From contig CAZAAW010000006.1 of the NCBI GenBank assembly GCA_964483325.1, positions 62,001-126,000 on the forward strand: a stretch of DNA of 64,000 nucleotides, given 5' to 3'. A program made the position numbers and the translations under genes. Shown here piece by piece: positions 39,014 to 47,607 of the stretch; positions within the stretch are counted from its first letter, which is position 1, and the number at the start of each line of letters is the position of its first letter. This stretch comes from CAZAAW01 sp964483325. GTDB lineage: Bacteria > Pseudomonadota > Alphaproteobacteria > Rhizobiales > Kaistiaceae. A model generated the notes under the pieces. It was not told where the DNA came from. It searched no databases and worked only from the letters and a program-made list of their open reading frames with translations.

Positions 39014-40801
39014 TCAGCGCCGCCCGAACAGACGCTCGATATCGCTGAGGGCGAGCTCGACATAGGTCGGCCGGCCGTGGATGCACTGGCCCGAATTGGG
39101 CGTCGCCTCCATGTCGCGCAGCAGCGCGTCCATTTCCTCCGGCCGCAGCCGCCGCCCGGAGCGGACCGAGCCGTGGCAGGCCATTGTGCCGGCGACCTTG
39201 TCGAGGCGTTCGCGCAGCAGCGTCGCCGAATCGAGCTCGGCGAGCTCGTCGGCGAGGTCGCGCACCAGCTGCCCGGCATCGACCTCGCCGAGGATGGCCG
39301 GCGTCTCGCGCACGGCGACGGCGCCCGGGCCGAAAGCCTCCAGCACCAGCCCGAGCTCGGCGAGCTCGCCGGACCGCTCGGCAAGCCGCGCCACATCCTC
39401 TTCCGGCAGGTCGACGATCTCCGGAATGAGCAGCAATTGCCGGGCGATGCCCTTCCTTTCGAGGGCCGCCTTCAACCGCTCATAGACGAGCCGTTCATGG
39501 GCGGCGTGCTGGTCGACGACGATCAGCCCGTCCTGCGTCTGGGCGATGATGTAATTCTCGTGCACCTGCGCCCGCGCCGCGCCGAGCGGCCGCGATACGG
39601 CCGTCTCGGAATAGGCGGCGGGCCGCGCATCGGCCGACGGCATGGCGAGCGGCGCCAGCGGTGCCTGGGTAGGCTCCGCCAGCGGCATCTGCGCCGGCTC
39701 GGCGAAGCCGCCGCCGCGGAAGGCAGCGCCGCGCCAGCCGCCCGAGGACGGGGCGGCGGGTGCGCGGAACGCCTCGATCATCGCCGGGCCGCCGGTTGTC
39801 GTGGCGCGGTAGCCGGCGCCGGCCAGCGCCTCGCGGATGGCGCCGACGAGCAGGCCGCGCACCAGCCCCGGATCGCGAAAGCGCACTTCCGCCTTGGCGG
39901 GATGGACGTTGATGTCGACCTGGTGCGGCGGCAGGTCGATGAACAGCGCCGCGACGGCGTGCCGGTCGCGCGACAGGACATCGGCATAGGCGCCCTTCAG
40001 CGCCCCCAGCAGCAGCCTGTCGCGCACCGGCCGGCCGTTGACGAAGAGATATTGCTGCAGCGCGTTGGCGCGGTGATAGGTCGGCAGGCCGGCATAGCCC
40101 GACAGCCGGACGCCCTCGCGCTCGGCCTCGACGCGCACGGCATTGGCGGGAAAGTCCCGCCCCAGCACCTGCGTCAGGCGCTCCAGGCTGGCGCCCGGTC
40201 CGGTGGCGGCCGGCAGGTCGAGCGGCGAGCGGTCGCTGCCGGACAGCGAGAAGCGGATGCCGGGATGGGCGAGGGCGATGCGCCGCACCACTTCGCCGAT
40301 CGCCGCCGCCTCGGCGCGCTCCGACTTGAGGAATTTCAGCCGCGCCGGCGTGGCGAAGAACACGTCGGCGACCTCGACGCGGGTTCCCGGCGCCATCGCC
40401 GCCGGCTGTGGCCCGCTGCTGCGGCCGCCCTCGACGGTGACGCTCCAGCCGTCGCTGCTGTCGCGCCGCCGGCTGGTGATGCTGAGCCGGGCGACGGCGC
40501 CGATCGAGGCCAGCGCCTCGCCGCGAAAGCCCAGCGTGCCGATATGGAGGAGATCGTTGGTCAGCTTCGACGTGCAGTGGCGCTCGACCGACAGCGCCAG
40601 ATCGTCGCGGTCCATGCCGGCGCCGTCGTCAACGACGCGGATCAGCGCCACGCCGCCGGCGGCGGTGACGATCTCGATGCGGCCGGCGCCGGCATCGATG
40701 GCGTTCTCCACCAGTTCCTTGACGACGCTCGCAGGCCGCTCGACCACCTCGCCGGCGGCGATGCGGTTGATCATGTCCTCGCTGAGTCGTTGTACCGGCA
40801 T
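39014..40801 (-). CDS. mutL: DNA mismatch repair protein MutL
   Basis: A 595-residue GHKL ATPase of mismatch repair. Motifs are VVKELVENAIDAGA (about 27-40), DDGAGM (about 59-64) and GFRGEALASIGAVA (about 92-105). After a disordered linker, the C-terminal dimerisation domain has DQHAAHERLVYE, which fits the DQHA(x)2E(x)4E endonuclease motif. GSVRSGRR and CIHGRPTY are near the end. It is therefore a self-nicking MutL, consistent with lineages lacking MutH. The start is the ATG at 40801 (MPVQRLSEDMINRIAAGEV). Confidence 0.96.
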   Translation of the reverse strand: MPVQRLSEDMINRIAAGEVVERPASVVKELVENAIDAGAGRIEIVTAAGGVALIRVVDDGAGMDRDDLALSVERHCTSKLTNDLLHIGTLGFRGEALASIGAVARLSITSRRRDSSDGWSVTVEGGRSSGPQPAAMAPGTRVEVADVFFATPARLKFLKSERAEAAAIGEVVRRIALAHPGIRFSLSGSDRSPLDLPAATGPGASLERLTQVLGRDFPANAVRVEAEREGVRLSGYAGLPTYHRANALQQYLFVNGRPVRDRLLLGALKGAYADVLSRDRHAVAALFIDLPPHQVDINVHPAKAEVRFRDPGLVRGLLVGAIREALAGAGYRATTTGGPAMIEAFRAPAAPSSGGWRGAAFRGGGFAEPAQMPLAEPTQAPLAPLAMPSADARPAAYSETAVSRPLGAARAQVHENYIIAQTQDGLIVVDQHAAHERLVYERLKAALERKGIARQLLLIPEIVDLPEEDVARLAERSGELAELGLVLEAFGPGAVAVRETPAILGEVDAGQLVRDLADELAELDSATLLRERLDKVAGTMACHGSVRSGRRLRPEEMDALLRDMEATPNSGQCIHGRPTYVELALSDIERLFGRR

Positions 40802-40962
40802 GGAAGGATGAGTCTGGCCCATTCGCCGGCGCTGTGAAAGACCGGCAACGATCTGGTCACCGACTGTTCAGGTTGACCTTGTCAAAGTGTAATCTTTCCA
40901 CATCGACGGAAATGCTGCTGGCCGGCGTTTGCGTCAGCGGGTGCGCTCCTGCCGGGGACAAG

Positions 40963-42147
40963 ATGTCGTTTATCAAGCAGATCGTCATATGCGCCGTCGT
41001 TCTCGCCGTCGCAGCGGGTGGCTGGTTCCTGTACCAGAGCCGCATGCAGGCTCCCGGCGGCACCGAGACGGCCGGCGGCGGCAACGGCCAGCAGATGGCC
41101 GGTGCGGGGCCGCGCGGCAATGGTGCGGGGGCGGGCGGCGGCCGGCGCGGCTTCAACGGGCCGGCGCTGGTGGTGCCGGCGCATGTGACCATGGATGATT
41201 TCGGCGCCGAGCTGCAGGCCATCGGCTCGCTGGAATCGGCGCAGGCCGTGACGATCTTCCCGCAGGCCGCCGGCACCGTCACCGAGATCGCCGCCAAGCC
41301 GGGCGCCGGCGTCAAGCGCGGCGACGTGCTGTTCCTGCTGGACGATGCCGACCAGAAGATCGCCGTCGAGCGCGCCGAACTGAGCCTCACCGCGGCGCAG
41401 GCCGCCGCCGACCGGGCCGACCGCCTGGCGCAGACGCAGAACATCACCGATGTGGCGCTGGCCGAGGCGAAGAACGCGCTGGCCTCGGCGCAGATCGACG
41501 AGCGCGCCGCGCAGCTGGCGCTGGAGCGCCGCCGCATCGTGGCGCCCTTCGACGGCACCGTCGGGCTGATCGCCGTCTCGGTCGGCGATCTCGTCGGCAC
41601 GACGACGGCGCTGACGACGCTCGACGACATGTCCACCTTCCAGGTGAGCTTCACCGCCCCGCAGTCCTATATCGACCGCATGGCGGTCGGCCATCCGGTC
41701 ACCGCCACGGCGGAAGGCGCCCCGGGACAGAAGATCGCCGGCGAGGTGACGGCGATCGACAGCCGCGTCGACCAGGCGACCCGCTCCTTCACCGCCCGCG
41801 CCACGCTGTCGGCCGGCATCGCCGGGCTGAAGCCGGGCATGGCGGTGCAGGTCAACCTTTCCTTCGAGGGCAAGCCGTCGCCGGCGGTGCCGTCGCTGGC
41901 GGTGCAATGGGACCGCGCCGGGCCCTATGTCTGGAAGCTGGAGGGAGACAAGGTCAAGCGGACGGATATATCCATCATCGGCCGCCGCGCCGGGGTGGTC
42001 ATCGTCGCCGCGGACCTCACCACCGACGACGAGGTGATCGTCGAGGGCCTGCAGCGGCTGCGCGACGGCGCCACCGTCACCCGCGCCGGCAGCAGCAGCG
42101 AGGTCGGCGCCCGGCGCGCCAATGACGAGGCGGTCGGCAATGGCTGA
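40963..42147 (+). CDS. RND efflux periplasmic adaptor (membrane fusion protein)
   Basis: A 394-residue adaptor anchored by an N-terminal hydrophobic segment (about 6-22) followed by a glycine-rich stretch. The biotinyl-lipoyl/hairpin domain follows: GSLESAQAVTIFPQAAGTVTEIAAKPGAGVKRGD, with a coiled-coil QAAADRADRLAQTQN..LAEAKNALASAQ. IVAPFDGTVGLIAVSVGDLV and the beta-barrel GEVTAIDSRVDQATRSFTARATL region come next. It bridges the inner-membrane pump encoded next (8-bp overlap) to an outer-membrane channel, which is not encoded here. The ATG at 40963 is chosen because the membrane anchor begins there. Confidence 0.92.
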   Translation: MSFIKQIVICAVVLAVAAGGWFLYQSRMQAPGGTETAGGGNGQQMAGAGPRGNGAGAGGGRRGFNGPALVVPAHVTMDDFGAELQAIGSLESAQAVTIFPQAAGTVTEIAAKPGAGVKRGDVLFLLDDADQKIAVERAELSLTAAQAAADRADRLAQTQNITDVALAEAKNALASAQIDERAAQLALERRRIVAPFDGTVGLIAVSVGDLVGTTTALTTLDDMSTFQVSFTAPQSYIDRMAVGHPVTATAEGAPGQKIAGEVTAIDSRVDQATRSFTARATLSAGIAGLKPGMAVQVNLSFEGKPSPAVPSLAVQWDRAGPYVWKLEGDKVKRTDISIIGRRAGVVIVAADLTTDDEVIVEGLQRLRDGATVTRAGSSSEVGARRANDEAVGNG

Positions 42148-45100
42148 AGAAACACGCCCGGAAGGCAGCGGCATGCCGCAGCACGATCATCTTGCGACGC
42201 AGGACGCGGCGACCAGCCGCGGCTCGCTGTTCGTGCGCCGGCCGGTGCTGGCGGTCGTCCTCAACCTCCTGATCGTCGTCGCCGGCCTTGCCGCCTTTTC
42301 CGGCCTGGAGGTGCGCGAGCTGCCCAATATCGACCGGCCGGTGGTGACGATCCGCACCACCTATACCGGCGCGACGCCGGAGACCGTCGACAAGGCGGTG
42401 ACCAGCGTCATCGAGAACGCCGTCGCGCTGACGCCGGGCATCAAGTCGATCTCCTCGACCTCCAGCGCCGGCCAGAGCCGCGTCACCATCGAGTTCGACA
42501 GCGGCGTCAATATCGACAATGCCGCCAACGACCTGCGCGACGCCGTCGGCCGTGTGCAGCGCCGCCTGCCGGACGATGTCGACGCCCCGACGGTGGTGAA
42601 GGCCGATACCGATTCCGACGCCATCATGCGACTGGCGGTGACCTCCAGCACCACCTCGATCGAGGACCTGACGCAGATCGTCGAGGACGAGGTGCTGGAG
42701 CGCCTGTCGGCGGTGGAAGGCGTCGCCGACGTGCAGGTCTTCGGCGACCGGGCGCCGCTGGTGCGGGTGATCATCGACCCCTATGCGCTGGCGGCGCGCG
42801 GCCTGACGGTCGGCGACCTGCAGAGCGCCCTCGCCACCGTCGCCCTCGATGCGCCGGCCGGCCAGATTTCCGACGCCAACCGCACCATGCTGGTGCGCGC
42901 CGATGCCAGCACCAAGAGCGCCGAGGAGATTTCCGCCATCCGCCTCAATGCCGGCACCCGCGTCGGCGACGTCGCCGACGTCATCTTCGGGCCGGCGGAG
43001 AAGGTGACGTCGCTGCGCATCAACGGCCAGACCGGCATCGGCCTCGGCATCGTGCGCCAGGCGCAGTCCAACACGCTGTCGATCTCCGAAGGCATCACCG
43101 AGGCGGTGCACGAGCTCAACGACGCCTACAAGGACCGCGGCATCAGCGTCTTCATCACCTCCAACGATGCCGTCTTCATCGAGGGCGCGCTGGAGGAGGT
43201 GATCATCACGCTGGTCCTCGCCACGGCCATCGTCGTGGCGATCATCTACATCTTCCTGCGCTCGCTGACGGTGACGCTGATCCCGGCGATCACCGTGCCC
43301 ATCGCCCTGACCGGCACGCTCGCCGCCATGTACATGGCCGGCTTCTCGATCAACATCCTGACGCTGCTGGCGCTGGTGCTGGCGACCGGCATGGTCGTCG
43401 ACGACGCCATCGTCGTCATCGAGAATATCGCCCGCCATCGCGGCATGGGCTTCGGCCAGCGCGCCGCCGCCGTGCTCGGCACGCGGCAGGTGTTCTTCGC
43501 CGTCATCTCCACCACGGCGACGCTGGCGGCGGTGTTCATCCCGGTGTCCTTCATGCCGGGCACGGCCGGCCGCCTGTTCTCCGAATTCGGCTTCGTGCTC
43601 GCCTTCTCGGTGGTGCTGTCGGCGGTAATCGCCCTGACGCTGACGCCGATGATGGCCTCGCGCCTGATCCGCAAGGAGCACGAGGAGGCGCGCACGCCCA
43701 TCGGCAAGGCGGTGGCCGCCATCGGCAGCCGCGCCGCGGCGCTCTACAGCCGGCTGCTGCGGGCTGCGCTGGCGGCGCCGATGATCGTCATCCTGGCGGC
43801 GACGCTGTTCGCCGGCGGCGCCGTGGTCGGCTTCAGCCTGCTGCCGGAGGAGCTGACGCCCCCCGAGGATCGCGGCTTCATCCCGATCTCGGTGAGCGCG
43901 CCGCAGGGTGCCACCGTCGGTTACATGGAAGACCAGATGCGCCAGGTGGAGGCGGTCGTCCGGCCCTATATCGACAAGGGCGAGGTGACGAGCATGTTCA
44001 TCACCTCCGGCGCCGGCGGCGGCAGCAGCAGCAACGGCTTCGTCCTCCTCACCCTGGCGGAGTGGCAGGACCGCGAGCGCTCGCAGATGGAGATCACCTC
44101 CGATCTCAACCAGCACCTGCAAACGATTCCCGGCGTTCAGATTTTCGCCCGCTCGTCGAACAGCCTCGGCGTGCGCGGCGGCGGCCAGGGCCTCAGCTTC
44201 TCCATCACCGGCACCGACTACAACAAGATCGCCGATGCCGCCGACGCCCTGCAGGCGAAGATGGAGGCCGACCCGCATTTCGGCGCCGTGCGCATCAATT
44301 ACGACACGACGCAGCCGCAGCTGTCGATCGACATCGACCGCGAGCGCGCCTCCGATCTCGGCGTGCCGGTGGAGAGCATCACCAACGTCCTGTCGGTGCT
44401 GCTGGCCGGCGCCGATCTCGGCGAGTTCTATGTCGGCGACGACGCCATCACCGTCCATGCCGAAGTGCCGAGCGGCATGATCCAGGACGCCTCGACGCTC
44501 GACAATATCCAGGTGCGCACCAGCGCCGGCGCCATGGTGCCGCTGTCGGCGCTGGTCAGCGTCAGGGAATCGGCCGTGGCGCCGAGCCTGCCGCGCGCCG
44601 AGCGCCAGCGCGCCATTCCGATGAGCGCCGACCTTGCCGACGGCACCGACATGCGCTCCGCCATGACGGCGCTGGACACGCTCGCCAGGAGCCTGCCGGT
44701 CGGCATGGGCATCCGCTACAGCGGCGAGGCGGCGCAGCTTCTGGAGACGTCGAGCGGCGTCCTGACCACCTTCGCCTTTGCCCTCCTGATCGTGCTGCTC
44801 GTCCTGGCGGCGCAGTTCGAGAGCTTCTTCAGCGCCTTCATCCTGCTGGCGACGGTGCCGTTCGGGCTCGCCGCCGCCATCTACGTGATGCTGCTCACCG
44901 GCAATTCGCTCAACATCTACACCGAGATTGGCCTCGTCATGCTGGTCGGCCTGATGTCGAAGAACGGCATCCTGGTGGTCGAGTTCGCCGACCAGTTGCG
45001 CGAGCAGGGCCAGTCGGTGCAGGACGCCATCCGCAATGCCTGCGAGATCCGCCTGCGGCCGGTGGTGATGACGATGATCTCCATGGTCCTCGGCGGCCTG

Positions 45101-45361
45101 CCGCTGGTCATCCGCAGCGGCGCCGGCTCGGAGGCGCGCCACGCCCTCGGCTGGATCGTCGTCGGCGGCCTGGGCCTGGCGACGGTGGCGACGCTGTTCC
45201 TGACGCCGGTCGTCTACAGCCTGGTGGCGCGCCTGTCGCGGCCGCGCTCGGCCGAGACGCAGCGGCTCAACCGCGAGCTGGCCGAGGCGGCGCAGCGCGA
45301 GGCGCGCAAGCCGGTCCGCGCCATGCCGCCGGCCGATGATCTGCCCATCGCGGCGGAGTAG
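42140..45361 (+). CDS. RND efflux permease (HAE1/AcrB-like)
   Basis: A 1073-residue proton-driven pump with 12 predicted membrane segments in two halves, each with a large periplasmic loop. The TM4 proton-relay motif is GMVVDDAIVVIENI (about 424-437). Late conserved segments are GLVMLVGLMSKNGILVVEFADQLREQG and a RLRPVVMTMISMVLG block. Strong similarity is to hydrophobe/amphiphile exporters (MexB/AcrB/VexF-like), so metals are not the obvious substrate. It overlaps the adaptor gene. An ECF sigma module follows after about 210 bp. Confidence 0.94.
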   Translation: MAEETRPEGSGMPQHDHLATQDAATSRGSLFVRRPVLAVVLNLLIVVAGLAAFSGLEVRELPNIDRPVVTIRTTYTGATPETVDKAVTSVIENAVALTPGIKSISSTSSAGQSRVTIEFDSGVNIDNAANDLRDAVGRVQRRLPDDVDAPTVVKADTDSDAIMRLAVTSSTTSIEDLTQIVEDEVLERLSAVEGVADVQVFGDRAPLVRVIIDPYALAARGLTVGDLQSALATVALDAPAGQISDANRTMLVRADASTKSAEEISAIRLNAGTRVGDVADVIFGPAEKVTSLRINGQTGIGLGIVRQAQSNTLSISEGITEAVHELNDAYKDRGISVFITSNDAVFIEGALEEVIITLVLATAIVVAIIYIFLRSLTVTLIPAITVPIALTGTLAAMYMAGFSINILTLLALVLATGMVVDDAIVVIENIARHRGMGFGQRAAAVLGTRQVFFAVISTTATLAAVFIPVSFMPGTAGRLFSEFGFVLAFSVVLSAVIALTLTPMMASRLIRKEHEEARTPIGKAVAAIGSRAAALYSRLLRAALAAPMIVILAATLFAGGAVVGFSLLPEELTPPEDRGFIPISVSAPQGATVGYMEDQMRQVEAVVRPYIDKGEVTSMFITSGAGGGSSSNGFVLLTLAEWQDRERSQMEITSDLNQHLQTIPGVQIFARSSNSLGVRGGGQGLSFSITGTDYNKIADAADALQAKMEADPHFGAVRINYDTTQPQLSIDIDRERASDLGVPVESITNVLSVLLAGADLGEFYVGDDAITVHAEVPSGMIQDASTLDNIQVRTSAGAMVPLSALVSVRESAVAPSLPRAERQRAIPMSADLADGTDMRSAMTALDTLARSLPVGMGIRYSGEAAQLLETSSGVLTTFAFALLIVLLVLAAQFESFFSAFILLATVPFGLAAAIYVMLLTGNSLNIYTEIGLVMLVGLMSKNGILVVEFADQLREQGQSVQDAIRNACEIRLRPVVMTMISMVLGGLPLVIRSGAGSEARHALGWIVVGGLGLATVATLFLTPVVYSLVARLSRPRSAETQRLNRELAEAAQREARKPVRAMPPADDLPIAAE

Positions 45362-45571
45362 GAAGATGGAAGGGGAGCGCAGGAGGTGACGGCAACCCGG
45401 CAGTCCCGGCCCGAGGCCGCGGCGGAAGCGGTGCCAGGCGACGCGCGCCGCGGGCGTGCGGGCCTGCTGCGGCTTCTGTATGATTCGGGCGACGCCGGTG
45501 AGCCATCACCGCGGCATCGGGCGGCGCCGGCCGGCGGCCGGTCCCACCCGCAGTCCAGTAGGGTAGCTTCT

Positions 45572-46171
45572 GTGGAGGAATCTGGCGCCCCGCCCGATCT
45601 CAAGCGCCGGGCCGCAGACGGGCTCCTGATGGAGGCGGTGGCCGCCGGCGACCAGGCGGCCTTCGCGCGGCTGATGGCGGAGCAGTCGCCGCGCCTGCTG
45701 CGCTTCGTCTCGGCGCTGCTGGGCAGCGTCGCCGATGCCGAGGAGCTGGTGCAGGAGGCGCTGATCCGCCTGTGGCGCCAGGCCGAGGACTGGCGGCCGG
45801 ACGGCCTCGTATCGACCTGGCTGCACCGCGTCGCCTACCGCCTCGCCATCGATGCCATCCGCCGGCGCAAGATTTCCGTCGGCCTGGAAGGGCTGGAGGA
45901 CGTCCTGCCGGACGACAGCCTGCCGCATGACGAGCGCCTCGTCCGCGACGAGGAATCGCGCCGCCTCAGCCGCGCCATCGACGCGCTGCCCGAGCGCCAG
46001 CGCACGGCGTTGCTCCTCTGCCATTTCCAGGAGCTGAGCCAGGCCGAGGCGGCGGCGGTGATGGGGATTGGCGAACACGCATATGAATCGCTCCTCGCCC
46101 GGGCGCGGCGCAAGCTGCGCGGCATGATGACGGGCGAGCCGGACTCCAGGGGTGAAGGCCATGATGTCTGA
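45572..46171 (+). CDS. ECF-family RNA polymerase sigma factor
   Basis: A 199-residue sigma-70 family factor with region 2 (AFARLMAEQSPRLLRFVSALLGSVADAEELVQEALIRLWRQ, about 32-72), an STWLHRVAYRLAIDAIRRRK core-binding/-10 segment and region 4 (ALPERQRTALLLCHFQELSQAEAAAVMGIGEHAYESLLARARRKL, about 139-184). The start is uncertain: a GTG at 45572 with TAGGG upstream, or an ATG at 45629. The frame is also open to 45386. The next two genes overlap in series and encode a likely anti-sigma and a periplasmic sensor, so this looks like a CnrH-type unit. Confidence 0.88.
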   Translation: MEESGAPPDLKRRAADGLLMEAVAAGDQAAFARLMAEQSPRLLRFVSALLGSVADAEELVQEALIRLWRQAEDWRPDGLVSTWLHRVAYRLAIDAIRRRKISVGLEGLEDVLPDDSLPHDERLVRDEESRRLSRAIDALPERQRTALLLCHFQELSQAEAAAVMGIGEHAYESLLARARRKLRGMMTGEPDSRGEGHDV

Positions 46172-46601
46172 GATCAGCAACGGTGCCGGCGGCCGGCCGG
46201 AGCGCCTCGCCGCGCTCGACAGCCTCGGCACCGACCTGTCGCAATGGCCGGATCGCAAGGCCGCCAACGCCATGCGCGCCGCGCTGCTGGCCGATCCGGT
46301 GCTGCGCCGCGAGTATGACGCGGCGGCCGCCATCGCGGCGCGCCTCGGCGGGATGCGGACGCGGCTCGATGCGGCAATTGCCGGCGGCGGCAGTCTCGAC
46401 CGCATCGCCGCGGCGACCTCGGCGCGGCTGTCGCGACGGCCGAGCCAGCGCCTGCGCTGGGTGGCGGCGGCCGTCATCGTCATCGCCGCCGGCCTCGGCA
46501 GCGTCGCCGATCTGGCCGGCCCCGCCAGCCAGGACGACGGTTCGATCGAGGTTGTCGGGCTGGAGGCGTTTTTCAGCCCGGCCGACACTGATCTGAGATG
46601 A
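46161..46601 (+). CDS. Putative anti-sigma factor (single-pass membrane protein)
   Basis: A 146-residue protein. A cytosolic N-terminal part (about 1-98) contains SQWPDRKAANAMRAALLADPVLRREYDAAAAIAARL, one transmembrane segment follows (about 99-119), and then a short periplasmic tail. The topology and position overlapping the ECF sigma gene fit an anti-sigma factor. I see no HxxxCxxC zinc motif. It starts inside the end of the sigma gene behind GAAGG, and its stop overlaps the next start by 4 bp. Function is inferred from context. Confidence 0.65.
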   Translation: MMSEISNGAGGRPERLAALDSLGTDLSQWPDRKAANAMRAALLADPVLRREYDAAAAIAARLGGMRTRLDAAIAGGGSLDRIAAATSARLSRRPSQRLRWVAAAVIVIAAGLGSVADLAGPASQDDGSIEVVGLEAFFSPADTDLR

Positions 46602-47059
46602 ACCGTCTCTGGGACGTCCTGCGCCGCCGGCGGGTCCTGGTGGCGATCCTCGTTCTGTCGCTGGCGGTCAACGCCTTCTTCCTCGCCAAGGAAGTGACCG
46701 ACGCGGTGCGCCACAGCGGCCCGCGCTTCGGCCCGCCGCGCGCCCTGACGGCGGAGCTGCGCTGGATGGCGCGGCGCATGCCGGAGGAGGCGAGCGAGCG
46801 CATCCAGGCGGCGCTGGCGCCGCTGCGCCCCGATGTCGAGGCGCGCCTCACCCGCATGCGCGACCTGCGCCGCGAGGTGGAGCGCCTTGCCGCGGCGCCG
46901 CAGCCGGACCGGGCGGCCATCGACGAGCGCCTCGAGGCGATCCACCGCGAGGCGAGCACGCTGCAGCAGATGGTCGAGAAGACGACCTATGACGCGCTGC
47001 TGGAACTGCCGCCGGAGATGCGCGCCGGCCTGTCGGAGCCGCCGGTGCGGCGGCGCTGA
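46598..47059 (+). CDS. Periplasmic heavy-metal-sensor-like protein (CnrX/ZraP type)
   Basis: A 153-residue protein with an uncleaved N-terminal membrane anchor (about 13-31, VLVAILVLSLAVNAFFLAK). A long amphipathic helical periplasmic domain follows, with LRWMARRMPEEASERIQAALAPLRPDVEARLTRMRDLRREVERL and a second helix IDERLEAIHREASTLQQMVEKTTYDALLELPPE. This four-helix-hairpin pattern resembles the heavy-metal resistance/CnrX superfamily. It has almost no His or Cys to bind metal beyond one His in EAIHREA, so a metal signal is not assured. Confidence 0.7.
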   Translation: MNRLWDVLRRRRVLVAILVLSLAVNAFFLAKEVTDAVRHSGPRFGPPRALTAELRWMARRMPEEASERIQAALAPLRPDVEARLTRMRDLRREVERLAAAPQPDRAAIDERLEAIHREASTLQQMVEKTTYDALLELPPEMRAGLSEPPVRRR

Positions 47060-47080
47060 CGAAAGACATGAGGAAATAGC

Positions 47081-47176
47081 CCGTAGGGTGGGCATGCGCC
47101 GGCAGGCGCTTACCCACGCGGTCATCGCGCTGTTGCCTGACCGCGTGGGCAAGGCTTCGCCATGCCCACCCTACGG
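47081..47176. repeat. 96-bp palindromic element (REPIN-like)
   Basis: Perfect outer 16-bp arms CCGTAGGGTGGGCATG (47081-47096) and CATGCCCACCCTACGG (47161-47176). Perfect inner 12-bp arms CCCACGCGGTCA (47113-47124) and TGACCGCGTGGG (47138-47149). Each half can also fold by itself through GTGGGCA/TACCCAC-type pairing. The unit differs in sequence from the REP family at 16588 and 24216. It lies 21 bp after the sensor gene stop. Confidence 0.85.
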
Positions 47177-47559
47177 CTGACCCACCTGATGAAGGAAATA
47201 AGCGGGGAGAGGCCGGTCTTTTCGTTCCGGCCCGCTGCTGCGCCCGGACGCCTGAAATAGTGCGTCGACGCTGCAGTAACCTGTTGGCCGCGGCCGGCAA
47301 CGCAGCAAAGCGCTGTCCAGCCTCCCCCCTTCAGCCCTGAAAGCAAAGGCTTTTCATGGCCGTGCAATGTGGCGCCGCGCAGTACTTGTTACACAAAGAC
47401 GGCTGCCGGTGCCGGTGCAGACGCGAAATGCAGCGCCTGCCAAACCTGTAACGAGAGGTTAACAACGGCGCGCCGCTGGACGCAAGGGCAGTGCGGCGGC
47501 TTTGCCACATGACGGTTAAAGAGGTGCTTCCGTGCAACAGTCGCGGACCACCTGAAACG
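47177..47559. other. Intergenic region without a supported gene
   Basis: No protein family recognised. The part from about 47340 to 47530 is visibly less GC-rich than its surroundings. It holds a 31-codon open frame at 47356-47451 (MAVQCGAAQYLLHKDGCRCR start, several cysteines) with no SD, which I do not call a gene. A small RNA is possible but unsupported. Confidence 0.5.
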
Positions 47560-47587
47560 AAAGGCCCGGCGGAGGAGCCGGGCCTTT
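47560..47587 (-). terminator. Terminator of the minus-strand RND operon
   Basis: Perfect 11-bp stem AAAGGCCCGGC / GCCGGGCCTTT with a 6-nt loop, 21 bp beyond the permease stop when read on the minus strand. The T-rich stretch CGTTTC follows on that strand. Confidence 0.75.
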
Positions 47588-47607
47588 GTCGTTGCGATGC
47601 GCCGCCG

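Noticed and set aside
42077..45142. 1021-codon minus-strand open frame opposite the RND permease
   Set aside because: High-GC antisense shadow; translation is a His/Arg/Asp-rich composition with no domain, while the plus strand encodes a full permease.
45572..47059. Phage or plasmid origin for the ECF/RND region
   Set aside because: No integrase, transposase, att site or tRNA seen; base composition matches the chromosome.
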